Positions 33,701 through 42,557 of a stretch of 64,000 nucleotides of DNA are shown in pieces. The DNA lies in contig NZ_JADNGY010000001.1 of the NCBI RefSeq assembly GCF_015553625.1, positions 274,731-338,730 on the forward strand, in the 5' to 3' direction. Every line of letters begins with the position of its first letter. Position 1 is the first letter of the stretch. The notes below the pieces were generated by a model. That model was not told the DNA's origin and did no database searches. It saw only the letters and a list, made by a program, of their open reading frames with translations. This DNA is from Streptococcus australis (GTDB lineage: Bacteria; Bacillota; Bacilli; Lactobacillales; Streptococcaceae). The position numbers and the translations under genes are program-made.

Positions 33701-34415
33701 GGTAGAGCGGGCTGTGAGCATCCCAAGGCGAGAGGTAGACCCCCATATCCATGTCATACTTGCTGGCAGAAGCAGAAACCTCGGCTAGGACATCACCTTT
33801 TCCATCCTTCCAGCCACTTTTGGCAATGGTATGGTCGGTGTATTTGGATGGGTACAAGAGGAAGCCATCGTGGTGCTTGACGACCATGATGGTTCGTTTG
33901 AAGCCCGCGTCTTTCAGGGTTTTGATCCACTGATCGGTATCCAGATGCTCTGGATAGAAATAATAAGGGTCTTCTTGCCCATCTCCCCACTCACGATCGT
34001 AGTAAGTATTCATCCCAAAGTGGATGAAAGCTGCTAGTTCTTCGCGGTGGTATTGCATCTGAGCCTTGCTTGGAGGTGGTCCATAATCCGCAATCTCAGG
34101 CTCCTCATCTAGAGAAGTGGCTGGTTGGCTTGCTTCTGTCCCTTGGCTAACTGCGCGATTTTCTTTCTCACTAATAGCTGATGAGGACTGTTCAGATTCT
34201 TCTTGGTGCTCGTTCACAGTTTTCTCCTCCTTTCCTTGATCCCCTGCATTGCTCGTTTCAACCCGTTCTTCACGCGGTTCACTATTCTCAGCTTGTTCCT
34301 CTGCGTAACTGGTAGTCACTCCTAAAAAACAAGTCGCTACGACTACCGAGCAGACGCCTACTGAGAGCTTGCGAATGCCAAATCGATTTCTCTTATCAAC
34401 TAATCTTTTTCCCAT
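30726..34415 (-). CDS. cell-wall-anchored GH29 alpha-L-fucosidase
   Basis: 1229 aa. It has a YSIRK-type signal (RFGIRKLSVGVCSVVVA), a Glu/Ser-rich spacer, a GH29 catalytic domain (about 85-420) with AFIHFGMNTYYDREWG, VVKHHDGFLLY and VEVWMDGARG (likely nucleophile Asp near 275), an F5/8-type-C (CBM32-like) domain (about 430-560), a Calx-beta-like domain (about 698-785), a second X2/sugar-binding-like region, a G5 domain (about 1035-1130), and the sortase signal LPQTG with a hydrophobic tail. It removes fucose from host glycans at the cell surface. The ATG at 34415 follows AAAGGAATG. It lies downstream of the beta-galactosidase gene, probably co-transcribed. Confidence 0.9.
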   Translation of the reverse strand: MGKRLVDKRNRFGIRKLSVGVCSVVVATCFLGVTTSYAEEQAENSEPREERVETSNAGDQGKEEKTVNEHQEESEQSSSAISEKENRAVSQGTEASQPATSLDEEPEIADYGPPPSKAQMQYHREELAAFIHFGMNTYYDREWGDGQEDPYYFYPEHLDTDQWIKTLKDAGFKRTIMVVKHHDGFLLYPSKYTDHTIAKSGWKDGKGDVLAEVSASASKYDMDMGVYLSPWDAHSPLYHVDTEDQYNEYYLNQLKEILEDPKYGNKGKFVEVWMDGARGDGAQKVTYTFDKWFDVIRKAQGDIAIFSAEPTNVRWIGNEKGIAGDPVWHKVNPDKIRNNPSNSYLNHGDPEGKQYSVGEADVSIRSGWFYHDNQEPKSLRELMDIYFKSVGRGTPLLLNIPPNQDGKFADADVARLKEFRQTLDQLYSVDYAAGALVEADSTRRNAHYSASHLTDGDEKTSWAPADDAKTGSFVLDLGKEQHFDVVELKETIEKGQRISGFTIDVAVNGQWVPFGAGSTVGYRRLIKGQPVDSRYIRVSITDAQATPILNGVSVYKTPASIEETDGYPLGLTYHSDRTADRANSQWNEEGEGVRGTSMWTKEKGASVTYQFEGTKAYVVATVDPGHGEMDVSVDGQKLATVNTQSPSRKRSQKVYETPDLAAGSHTLTLVNSKGDAIATEGIYSLNNQEKGLFEFAQPTLAVKKGDPAQVVVKRKGGSKGSASLKLITEPGTGVHGKVYKDTNVTLEFADGETEKTVQVPTLDFAGKATDVYDFKVKLLHPDQGSLVGFIPELTVQVMNEDLLPENRKEVDDQDPKLHYSEGWQHETDNPNFSNGTESWSSFNQVTNEEGKKHIEVTITFKGTGVEVRGVVDPSHGLYSVTLDGKEMTFEEGRGHDYEIEGDHYFSGYGDQRKLDQSLVNLQGLAKGYHQLRLHLDPALNDPQSSRAIQVDRFVLSGKDSQLLSQEELQQIIREGVEKIKATSLDRLKADLKPTVQGQLTDLTQLLNQERPDLVAAANQVEALETILGDAHNYEPLTQTRPEEGVRDLILEKPELLIEAEEIPFESQTRENKDLAKGESRILQAGKVGRRLKLIEVRQEEGKEIRTEVDAFVEVEAQDQITEVGTKEVEEAPIIPDVPLPTSPSEDSQETKPFLPPEDKKGSGIAPILKPTASKETPPSPVVEAVNPDPVQSQEKLPQTGSEKASFLAWIGLLGLGFLGGRVKYARRKS

Positions 34416-34435
34416 ATTCCATTCCTTTATGTCAT

Positions 34436-34481
34436 CAGGTAAAGAGGGTGGAGACTTTCCCCATCCTCTTTCTGTTACCTG
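34436..34481 (-). other. large intercistronic stem-loop between bgaA and the fucosidase gene
   Basis: CAGGTA / TTACCTG outer and AAAGAGG / CCTCTTT inner arms with a further 3-bp extension. The downstream sequence is not T-rich, so readthrough is likely. The structure may protect mRNA or tune the ratio of the two very long messages. Confidence 0.5.
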
Positions 34482-34520
34482 TGAACTTTTCACCGTATAG
34501 TTGCTGGCTTATCCAGCTTT

Positions 34521-37500
34521 TTACTTGGCCTTATCGGCTCTTTTTTTCTGATCATCCAGCACAGCACCGGCAAGACCTGCTGCTAAGAGACCTGCCACAA
34601 GGCTTGCGACGCTTTCTTCCGTTCCTGTATTTGGTAATCTACCTTCGGAAACTGAAGTTGCTGAAACTGCTGGCGTTTGAGCTGTTTTCTCGACTTCCTT
34701 CCCTGCTGCATCTGTCCCTTCCTGACGCACTGCTTTGACCTCAAGAGATGTTTGAGGAGTTGGGGTAGCTACTGGTCCTTCTGAGCCATGAGGATGTTCT
34801 GGGTTCGGAAGCGGTTGTGGCTCTGGCCGTGGTTGCGGCTCTGGCTGTGGCTGTGGTTGCGGCTCTGGCTGTGGTTGCGGTTGTGGCTCTGGTTGTGGCT
34901 GAGGTTCTGGCTGTGGCTCTGGTTGTGGAGTGTCTGGAAGTACTTCTTTCGTGCCCACCTCTGTGATTTCTGCCACTGGATCTAGCTCTACAAAGGCATC
35001 CAGTTTCTTCCGGCTTTCCACACCATTTTCTTGAGAAACTTCCACCAAGCGCAATTTGCGGCCTTTTTGACCTTCTTGAACCACACGTTTCTCTCCTTTT
35101 GGAAGTTCCGCATTTGGACGTTCTAAGCGTTCAAAGTCCATCTCTTCTGGCTCAATCACCAACTCTGGTTTGGTATGGACCAGATTCTTAACCCCTTCTT
35201 CAGGAATGGCTGAGCCTGTAGGTGCTTTTGCGGATAGAGAAAGTTGATATACTGTTTCTAGCTTGCCATCTTCTGAGACAACCTTGACAAGAACCGGAGC
35301 ATTGGCACTTTTAGCATCGATGACCGTAACGGCTGTTCCATTCTTGCCTTGTGCTGAAACGATTGGACGTTCTCCCTCATACTCTAGATGATAATCTGTC
35401 ACATCTGGTTTAAAACCTTCTAGGTCTTTGCCATTCACTTGGATCGTAACATCAGTTGTTGCCTGGGCCTCTTCTGTTGGGGCATAGGTGCTCAATTCAA
35501 TGATTCCAATTCCTTTAAGATTTTCATCACGGACCATTCTTAAACGGATGGCTTTCGTTCTGGTTTCGTTGAAGCTGAGGTTAGAGATATAACCAGGCTC
35601 AAAGGCATAATCCAAGCTATACGGGATTTCTTCCCAGTTAGAGGCCTGGTTAAATGGATGATCTGGAAGATTCTTCAAATTGCCGTAATCATCTGGGACA
35701 TCAAAGTCTGGACCAATATAGCGTTCAAGAACCGTTTTCGTTGGCAGACCTGTTTCCTGATCTGCAAAGAAGTCGACCGCTACTTTATTGACTAAGCGCT
35801 CTGTTACTTGACCATTTTTCTTGAAGATGAGACCAGCAAACACTTCTGTTTGATCTGGCTCTCTCTTCCAGTTGGTCCAACGGTAGTACTCGTTGTAGCC
35901 ACCATCATTGATGTAATCGATATAGTCGATTTGATTTGGATCGAGATCGTTGGTTTCACTAGCAAATGCTCTGGTATCCTCTGCATTGTAGTCACGGTTC
36001 ACAGAGAGGATTTCTCCTGTCTTTTCTGACACCCGAACGGTCAGCTGAGCTGTCAGATCATAGCCGAGGACTTTTCCTTCTAACGTGAAGCTGCCTTCAT
36101 GAGAAAGTGCATCAGCTGGGATAGCCTGCCAGTCCACCGTCAGTTCCTTGCGTTCATAACCTGTGTCCCCTTTAAAGTAGACACCTACTGTAGATGGTAG
36201 AACTAGATCTTGACCGACTTTCACAAAACGTCTGCCTGCTTCTACTGCTACTGGAACAGCTTGTTTCAGTTTTTCTGCATCGCTTGTGAGATGGAGATGG
36301 TATTCTTGTAAGATGGTACCATCTTCCGCTTTATGGATGACACGGATTGGCTCACCTTCATGGACGCTTGGCACAACCGTTGCAAGACCGTGATGGCTAG
36401 CTGTCGCTTCCACTTGTGGATAAGCCCGATCACGCGCATCGATGTAGTAATCGGTCACACTTGGATTAACTCCTGGTAAAACCTCACCGTTGACACGAAT
36501 GGTCACCTGGCTCTTTTCTTCTGCCGCAACCTTATTGGCAAATACCTGAATCTCTGAAATAGAGCTTCCACGTTTGCCTTCTGGTGTCTTCATACGGATA
36601 CGAACAGCATAGGTGTCGACTTTATCAAAACTGAAATGATTCATCTTGCCAGCTGCTACCGGTTCTTCAACGGTTAGGTTGCTGACTTCTTTCCAGTTGG
36701 CTGGATTGTTAAATGGATGGTCTGTTTCGTCTTTGACGCGATTTGGATTGCTTGGAACAGTTGGGATTTGTTCCCCTGTATAGTACTCAATCACATATTC
36801 ACTTGGAGCCCCAACGCCGTGGTCTTCGTGGAAACCAACATGGAGGTTGTCCACTGCTCGCTTGGTCAAGATACCAGAATCCCCAAACAAGATACCAACA
36901 GAATCTTCCGCATTGTCACGGCCCCAGTTGGTCCAACGGTTAGCTGGAGCATCGGTAAAGGAGATGACCTTATCATTGACCTTAGCAACTGGATCCGCAT
37001 CGTTAGAGTCACTTGCAAAAGCGAGTGGCAAGACTGATCCTGTCCATTGCTCAGCTACATTGGCTCCCTTGACTGTGGTGCTAGAAACACGAATATGAAG
37101 ACGTGTTGGAAGGTTGGTTCCTTCTACACGGCCTGCTATGACAACTTCTCCTTCTTGGGCCAAGAGTTGCGGATCGACCGCATCCCAGGCCACCTTGGCA
37201 GCATAGGTCTTGCCATTGGAGTGATAAGTCCGCACGCTTTCTGGAAGGGCTGGTTTTTCACCAACTGGCGTTGTCGTGCTGACTTCTTCTACAGCGATAA
37301 TGCCTTCAACGGTGACTTGAGCTTGGGCTTCTTTTTCCACACCCTCTACATGACCTGTGACTGTAAAGCTATGGTAATCCTTGACTTGATCTGCTGTCAC
37401 GGTATCCCAGGTCACACGTTTTTCTTTCGGGAATCCCTTATCATACTCGACCAAGACGGTCTCTGGAAGAGCTGGCAAAACGTTTCGATCGGTGCTGATC

Positions 37501-40500
37501 CGTACAGGACGCACCTTGACAACCGTCTTTTCTTCAGGATTTGGCGTGATGGTAAAGGTGACTTCTCCCGTTTGTCCTTGGAAGCTAGCTTGTAAATGAA
37601 CCAATCCTGCTTCTCGCAGTTCCAAACCTTTCTTGCTTGCGACCGCTTTTCCTTGACTGCCAGCTCTTGTCTTCACATCGATTTGATCTGCTTTGAGACT
37701 TGCCTGGCTACCATCTTGGTAATGAGCAATGACTTCAAGTGGTACTGTTTGGTCTTCCTTGAGTTCTTGCCCTTCTGGCAGACGCAATTCTAGGCGCTGG
37801 ATCTGTGGACTTTCTTCTTGGAATTGGACCACATAGGTCTGGACAGCTCCCGTATCCTTAGCGGTAACATAGATTTGAGCTTTCAAACCATTCTCACGGC
37901 TAGCTTGTAGGACCGTCACTTGGGCATTTTCTGCACTTGCTGTGACTTGACCTGGCTCTTGCCCATAAGCGAGGGAACGGAAAATGGTATGGTTGCCACT
38001 ACCAAATTTTGGAAGAGCTACTCCATCTAGCTGAACCGTTGGTTTCTTAGCCTTGGCTACATCTCCTCCTGCAACCACTAGCGTCGCTTGGACCGTTTCC
38101 CCATTGCCTAGGAGACCTGTCGCCTTCAAGCGAGCACCTGGTGTGGACAACTGATCTTCTTGACCAGCTTCCAAGGTCCATTGATCAACTTCATAGCTAA
38201 CTGTCCGGCCATCTGTAAAGACCAATTGCACAGCCTTATCCACAGTTGCTAGATCCGCTCCCTGCGGGATTTGTTTGATGACCGGAAGAACTTGTTCCAC
38301 ACCGATTACATCGACCAGTGCCTCGACCGTCCGTCCTTGAACATGACCGGTCACACGAACTTGCCCAGCACGACTAAAGTCTGCCGCATCCCATTCAACG
38401 GCTTCTTCTTGGGCCATGCCATCGTTATAGACGACAGATACGCGACTTGGAAGCTCAGGTACTTCACCTAAGTAAACTTGTGTCCGAACCGGTTCTACTC
38501 CCAAGATAGAGCGTTCTTCCTGGTCCTTCTTACCTGTAAAGAGACTGACTTGGTCTGATTGCAAGCGGTCTGAATCAGCATAAAGAGTAAAGGATCCTGC
38601 TTGCTCAGTTGATTTGACAATGACCACCCCTTTGCCGTTAAAGGCCCGACGTTGCCATGAGCCATCTTCCTGTGCTTTGTAGCGTTCACGGCTGGCTTGT
38701 TCCCCGTTGTCGACGCCGACAATTTGGCCTTGTCCATGCAGATGGAAATGCACCAAATTATTGGCAGTTGGCACGACACGGCCTGCTTCATCGACGATTT
38801 CATAGGTAATATAGGTCAGATCCTTGCCGTCTGCTGCAATGGCGTGTTCTTCTTTCAGCAGGCGAACACCGGCTGGCTTCCCAGCTGTTTCTATTTGATC
38901 GCGGGCAATCACTTCGCCTGCTTCGTTGCGGGCAATAGCTTCCACCTTACCTGGCACATAAGGAACCAACCATTCTAGATAGAGTTCATCCGGATTTGCC
39001 CCTTCTTGGTAGGTCCGGCCATCTGCTGTAGTCTTCTTGGTAAAGGTCTTGACCCCTTGTGATTCCCCATTGACAATCAATTCCACACTGTGGGCATTGG
39101 AGAAGGCACGAACAGGGATCCGACCTTCTTCATCCATGACACGATTGGCCAATTCTGGATTTTCCCAGTTCCAATGCGGTAAGAGATGGACCATTGGATG
39201 TTTCTCAGCTGACAGCCATTGACTTTGGTACAGGTAAAAATCATTCTTCGGAAGGCCGGCAGTATCGACAATACCGAAATAAGAACTTTTCACAGGTGTG
39301 TCATTTTGGTTGTGCCATGGTGTTGGCTCACCGATATAGTCGGTACCTGTCCAGATAAATTGCCCTGCATAGCCGGCATGATCGCGGTCAAAGGTCCAAG
39401 AGGCTGTCGCTGTCCGACCCCAACCAACCCGGTCATTGCCGTAGTCTGATTGTTCATAGTGGCGGTCTTCTTGGTTGCTTCCGACCCATTCTCTTTCAGG
39501 ATGATAGTAAGAGCCCCGTGTCCGCGTTGCAGAAGAGGTTTCAGAACCATAAATGAGCCAGTTTGGGTGTTTAGCGCGTAGGCTTTCATAGTTGGCCTCT
39601 GAATAGTTAAATCCAACTGCATCGAGCTCTGCCGCTACCTTTTCATGCCCTCCTGATCCATCACCAAAGCGGAATTTATCAGCTCCCATGGTGACATAGC
39701 GGGTTGCATCCACTTCCTTGATGGTCTTGACCAGACGACGAACGGTTGCGACAGACTTATCAGATCCATCTGCTTCACCGACTTCGTTACCGATTGACCA
39801 CATCACAATAGAAGGATTGTTCTTGCCTCGCTCTACCATGGTCCGGAGGTCATAATCAGACCACTTATCCCCTTTACGAGCTTCTGGATGTGTTGCATCC
39901 TTTTCAAAGAATCGACCGTAATCGTATTGCTTTTTGCCACCATACCAGGTATCAAAGGCTTCTTCTTGGACCATCAAGCCCAACTCGGCCGCAATTTGCA
40001 AGGTTTGTTCACTCGCTGGGTTGTGGGTCGTCCGGATGGCATTGACCCCCATGTCCTTCATCTGTTTGAGACGGCGGTATTCAGCCTTGTAATTTTCCTC
40101 AGCTCCGAGGGCCCCATGATCATGGTGAAGGGAAACACCGTGGAATTTCGTAGCCGCTCCGTTAAGGAAGAAGCCACCTTCTGGTGTCCAGTTGAGATAG
40201 CGATAACCAAAGCGTTCCTTTTGCACATCTACCAATTGCGAATCCCGATAGACCCGTGTATACAGAGTATAAAGGGCTGGGTTATTGGTTTTGACATCCC
40301 AGAGGGTCGGTTTTTCAACATGAAGAGTATGAGACAGGTTGATCTCTTGACCAGCCAAAACGGATTGCACTTCACTGCGCACCTTTTCACTGACCACTTG
40401 ACCATTTTGATCGACGATTTCGTATTCCGCATACACACTGTGGGCTTGATCATCTTGGTTGACAATACGACTCTTCACAAGAGTATCGACTGCCCCATTC

Positions 40501-41393
40501 TGTTGTTCTTCTAATTTTGGACTCGTGATGGTGGTCCCATACTTAGCTACATGGACCTTATCCGTCACACTGAGTTTGACATCACGATAAATCCCACTTC
40601 CAGAATACCAACGACTACTTGGCTGTTGGTTGACCACATGAACCGCGATGGTGTTTTCACTTCCATCCGCATTCAAATAAGGGGTAATATCGTAAGAAAA
40701 GGCATTGTAGCCATTTGGATAATGACCCACAAATTGTCCGTTTACATAGACTTTGGAATCCATGTAAACTCCACCAAATTCCAAACGCACCTTCTTATCC
40801 AGGTCCTTGTCTTCCAAACGGAAGGTCTTGCGATACCAAGCATCCCCACCGTTTAATTGTCCCCCTTCATTTTGAGCCGGAGAATTGTGATCGAAGTCAA
40901 AAAAGATTGACCAATCGTGTGGCAAATCTAATTTTTTCCAATCCTTGACATCCACTTGACGCCCTTCTGCACCAGGAGCTGCGTTTAACTTGAAATACCA
41001 GTCCTTGTTAAAGTCTCGTTCGCGATCTTGCACCATGTCCTCCGCTACTTGTTTTTGATCCTTGGTAGCCTCTTCAGTAGCCCCAGCAGAACGTTCACTT
41101 GTTTGAGGTTCCCCCTGTGGCTTTTCGATTTCGCTCTCATTCTTTTCAGGAGTAATCACAGCAGGCGCCTCTAAGGTTGTTGATGCTTTATCACTTGTCC
41201 CAACTTCTCCATTCGTCACCTCTGACGCTTCCCTTGTGGCTGTCATCTCCTCTTCTGTTACAGCTCTTCCTTCTTCTTCAGCTAAGACAGATGGAGCTCC
41301 AAAAAAAGATACACCGATTAATACAGAACAAGCTCCAACCGCGAGCTTGCGAATACTAAATACACTGCGCTTTTCAAAAAAAGACTTTCCCAT
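34521..41393 (-). CDS. bgaA: cell-wall-anchored GH2 beta-galactosidase (BgaA-like)
   Basis: 2290 aa. YSIRK-type signal (FSIRKLAVGACSVLIG), a Glu/Thr-rich spacer, then a GH2 module (about 130-900): sugar-binding domain, Ig-like domain and TIM barrel with acid/base Glu in MWSIGNEVGEADGSD (about 537) and nucleophile Glu in YGSETSSA (about 616). Several Big_4-type repeats, two F5/8-like or bacterial-Ig/carbohydrate-binding units with cadherin-like spacing, a G5 domain, a Pro-Gln-Pro-Glu repeat stalk, and sortase signal LPNTG follow. The homologue BgaA releases beta-1,4-galactose from host N-glycans. The ATG at 41393 follows GGAGGTTAAAT. Confidence 0.93.
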   Translation of the reverse strand: MGKSFFEKRSVFSIRKLAVGACSVLIGVSFFGAPSVLAEEEGRAVTEEEMTATREASEVTNGEVGTSDKASTTLEAPAVITPEKNESEIEKPQGEPQTSERSAGATEEATKDQKQVAEDMVQDRERDFNKDWYFKLNAAPGAEGRQVDVKDWKKLDLPHDWSIFFDFDHNSPAQNEGGQLNGGDAWYRKTFRLEDKDLDKKVRLEFGGVYMDSKVYVNGQFVGHYPNGYNAFSYDITPYLNADGSENTIAVHVVNQQPSSRWYSGSGIYRDVKLSVTDKVHVAKYGTTITSPKLEEQQNGAVDTLVKSRIVNQDDQAHSVYAEYEIVDQNGQVVSEKVRSEVQSVLAGQEINLSHTLHVEKPTLWDVKTNNPALYTLYTRVYRDSQLVDVQKERFGYRYLNWTPEGGFFLNGAATKFHGVSLHHDHGALGAEENYKAEYRRLKQMKDMGVNAIRTTHNPASEQTLQIAAELGLMVQEEAFDTWYGGKKQYDYGRFFEKDATHPEARKGDKWSDYDLRTMVERGKNNPSIVMWSIGNEVGEADGSDKSVATVRRLVKTIKEVDATRYVTMGADKFRFGDGSGGHEKVAAELDAVGFNYSEANYESLRAKHPNWLIYGSETSSATRTRGSYYHPEREWVGSNQEDRHYEQSDYGNDRVGWGRTATASWTFDRDHAGYAGQFIWTGTDYIGEPTPWHNQNDTPVKSSYFGIVDTAGLPKNDFYLYQSQWLSAEKHPMVHLLPHWNWENPELANRVMDEEGRIPVRAFSNAHSVELIVNGESQGVKTFTKKTTADGRTYQEGANPDELYLEWLVPYVPGKVEAIARNEAGEVIARDQIETAGKPAGVRLLKEEHAIAADGKDLTYITYEIVDEAGRVVPTANNLVHFHLHGQGQIVGVDNGEQASRERYKAQEDGSWQRRAFNGKGVVIVKSTEQAGSFTLYADSDRLQSDQVSLFTGKKDQEERSILGVEPVRTQVYLGEVPELPSRVSVVYNDGMAQEEAVEWDAADFSRAGQVRVTGHVQGRTVEALVDVIGVEQVLPVIKQIPQGADLATVDKAVQLVFTDGRTVSYEVDQWTLEAGQEDQLSTPGARLKATGLLGNGETVQATLVVAGGDVAKAKKPTVQLDGVALPKFGSGNHTIFRSLAYGQEPGQVTASAENAQVTVLQASRENGLKAQIYVTAKDTGAVQTYVVQFQEESPQIQRLELRLPEGQELKEDQTVPLEVIAHYQDGSQASLKADQIDVKTRAGSQGKAVASKKGLELREAGLVHLQASFQGQTGEVTFTITPNPEEKTVVKVRPVRISTDRNVLPALPETVLVEYDKGFPKEKRVTWDTVTADQVKDYHSFTVTGHVEGVEKEAQAQVTVEGIIAVEEVSTTTPVGEKPALPESVRTYHSNGKTYAAKVAWDAVDPQLLAQEGEVVIAGRVEGTNLPTRLHIRVSSTTVKGANVAEQWTGSVLPLAFASDSNDADPVAKVNDKVISFTDAPANRWTNWGRDNAEDSVGILFGDSGILTKRAVDNLHVGFHEDHGVGAPSEYVIEYYTGEQIPTVPSNPNRVKDETDHPFNNPANWKEVSNLTVEEPVAAGKMNHFSFDKVDTYAVRIRMKTPEGKRGSSISEIQVFANKVAAEEKSQVTIRVNGEVLPGVNPSVTDYYIDARDRAYPQVEATASHHGLATVVPSVHEGEPIRVIHKAEDGTILQEYHLHLTSDAEKLKQAVPVAVEAGRRFVKVGQDLVLPSTVGVYFKGDTGYERKELTVDWQAIPADALSHEGSFTLEGKVLGYDLTAQLTVRVSEKTGEILSVNRDYNAEDTRAFASETNDLDPNQIDYIDYINDGGYNEYYRWTNWKREPDQTEVFAGLIFKKNGQVTERLVNKVAVDFFADQETGLPTKTVLERYIGPDFDVPDDYGNLKNLPDHPFNQASNWEEIPYSLDYAFEPGYISNLSFNETRTKAIRLRMVRDENLKGIGIIELSTYAPTEEAQATTDVTIQVNGKDLEGFKPDVTDYHLEYEGERPIVSAQGKNGTAVTVIDAKSANAPVLVKVVSEDGKLETVYQLSLSAKAPTGSAIPEEGVKNLVHTKPELVIEPEEMDFERLERPNAELPKGEKRVVQEGQKGRKLRLVEVSQENGVESRKKLDAFVELDPVAEITEVGTKEVLPDTPQPEPQPEPQPQPEPQPQPQPEPQPQPQPEPQPRPEPQPLPNPEHPHGSEGPVATPTPQTSLEVKAVRQEGTDAAGKEVEKTAQTPAVSATSVSEGRLPNTGTEESVASLVAGLLAAGLAGAVLDDQKKRADKAK
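34803..34925 (-). repeat. Pro-Gln-Pro-Glu coding repeat
   Basis: Short 6- to 18-bp units encode QPEPQPQPEPQP near the C-terminus of BgaA, a wall-spanning stalk. The run is prone to slippage, so length may differ between strains. Confidence 0.85.
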
Positions 41394-41422
41394 ATTTAAC
41401 CTCCTCTTGGGACTTTTTAAAA

Positions 41423-41451
41423 TGTAAGCGCTTTCTAAAATGCGTTTGCAA
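41423..41451 (-). promoter_or_regulatory. two cre-like sites upstream of bgaA
   Basis: On the minus strand AGAAAGCGCTTACA (41436-41423) matches the cre consensus at about 12 of 14 positions. A second cre-like sequence, TTGCAAACGCATTTT (41451-41437), lies directly beside it. Both are within 60 nt of the start codon, so CcpA repression in glucose is expected. Confidence 0.65.
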
Positions 41452-41689
41452 ATAAAGAAACTCTACATTTTAACTATACCAAAAGTTGAGCCTTTAACAA
41501 GAGAACATGCAAAGAATATATAGTTTGTACTAAAAGAACTATACTTTGTCGAACAGATTCTTATAAGCATAAAATAGGAATGTAGGGATACTAAAGCTCT
41601 TTCAGATACGAGAAATGGATCAAGAAGATAGGGATGACATCCATCATTCAGTATTAACGATCCCCCTCTATTTCTCCTGTTTGAAATAG

Positions 41690-41718
41690 TTGTCATTCCA
41701 GCAGAGATAAGGTAGAAT
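41690..41718 (+). promoter_or_regulatory. promoter of the 41746-42216 gene
   Basis: TTGTCA (41690-41695), 17-nt spacer, TAGAAT (41713-41718). Confidence 0.65.
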
Positions 41719-41745
41719 GAAAAGGATGAATTGAAAGGATACCAC

Positions 41746-42216
41746 ATGAACTACATTATTACTTTTTTGATCTCCATGATTCCTTTGGTGGAGCTTCGTG
41801 GAGCTGTTCCCTACGCTATCTCTAGCGGAATTCCTCTTTGGCAAGCCCTCCTGATCGGGGTCATTGGCAATATGCTTCCTGTCCCTATTATCTTCTTTTT
41901 CGCTCGCCATATCCTGGAATGGGGGAAAGAGAAACCTCTTATCGGGAATTTCTTTACTTGGTGTCTCAATAAGGGGCATCGTGGAGGTCAAAAATTAGAA
42001 GAGGCTGCAGGAGATAAGGGAATCTTTTGGGCCCTGCTCCTCTTCGTCGGCATTCCTTTACCAGGAACTGGTGCTTGGACTGGAACCCTCGCCGCCTCTA
42101 TTCTAGACTGGGACTTCAAACGGAGTGTCCTAGCGGTCATGTTGGGAGTCATTCTAGCAGGGCTTATCATGGGTACTCTCTCGCTTCTTTTTGGACTCAA
42201 TACCTTTGCGCATTAA
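41746..42216 (+). CDS. small multidrug export family protein (COG2426)
   Basis: A 156-aa membrane protein with about four or five hydrophobic segments. Family signatures: ISMIPLVELRGAVPYAI near the N-terminus, GNMLPVPIIFFFARH, and FVGIPLPGTGAWTGTLAA. The family is annotated as small multidrug export, but function is experimentally thin; it is distantly related to DedA/SNARE-associated proteins. An in-frame TTG gives 5 extra residues; the ATG at 41746 follows GAAAGG and is preferred. Confidence 0.87.
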   Translation: MNYIITFLISMIPLVELRGAVPYAISSGIPLWQALLIGVIGNMLPVPIIFFFARHILEWGKEKPLIGNFFTWCLNKGHRGGQKLEEAAGDKGIFWALLLFVGIPLPGTGAWTGTLAASILDWDFKRSVLAVMLGVILAGLIMGTLSLLFGLNTFAH

Positions 42217-42219
42217 TCA

Positions 42220-42512
42220 TAAAAGAGGTTGGGACAAAAGTCCTAGCCTCTCAATTGTCTTTGGATTGTCGAGCAAGACGCAATGGTTGAGTGCTCAAAG
42301 CACTGCTTTGAGGTGGTGGATAGAACTTGCGAAGCAAGTATCCTAAGTCTTTGTTCGCTTTTTAAGCTTCAAAGATGCCCTATGTTGACGGAAACTATGT
42401 TTCCTTTATCTGCAACCTTCAACAGTCTCCCAGACTGTTGAAGCTGTGCGGAGGTGTGACGGCGTAATCGAATTCTAACGAATGACCGATTTCTGTCCCA
42501 CTCTCTTTTCAT
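42220..42512 (+). repeat. family-1 modular hairpin repeat, copy 2 (long form)
   Basis: About 290 bp between the convergent 3' ends of the COG2426 gene and tsf. Between the common ends it carries four hairpin modules: CTCAAAGCACTGCTTTGAG, ACTTGCGAAGCAAGT, GGAAACTATGTTTCC, and CTTCAACAGTC / GACTGTTGAAG. The first two, with the linker GTGGTGGATAGA, resemble the boxA region of pneumococcal BOX elements. Confidence 0.88.
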
Positions 42513-42516
42513 CTTG

Positions 42517-42552
42517 AAAAAAAGAGGTTTCTATGGAAACCTCTTTTCTTTT
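42517..42552 (-). terminator. tsf terminator
   Basis: AAAAGAGGTTTC / GAAACCTCTTTT with a 4-nt loop and T-run on the minus strand, 6 nt past the tsf stop. Confidence 0.9.
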
Positions 42553-42557
42553 TATTC

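Noticed and set aside
34788..34985. Plus-strand ORF rich in Trp and Leu opposite the BgaA stalk repeat
   Set aside because: It is the antisense reading of the Pro-Gln-Pro-Glu repeat; no ribosome-binding site and no independent codon pattern.
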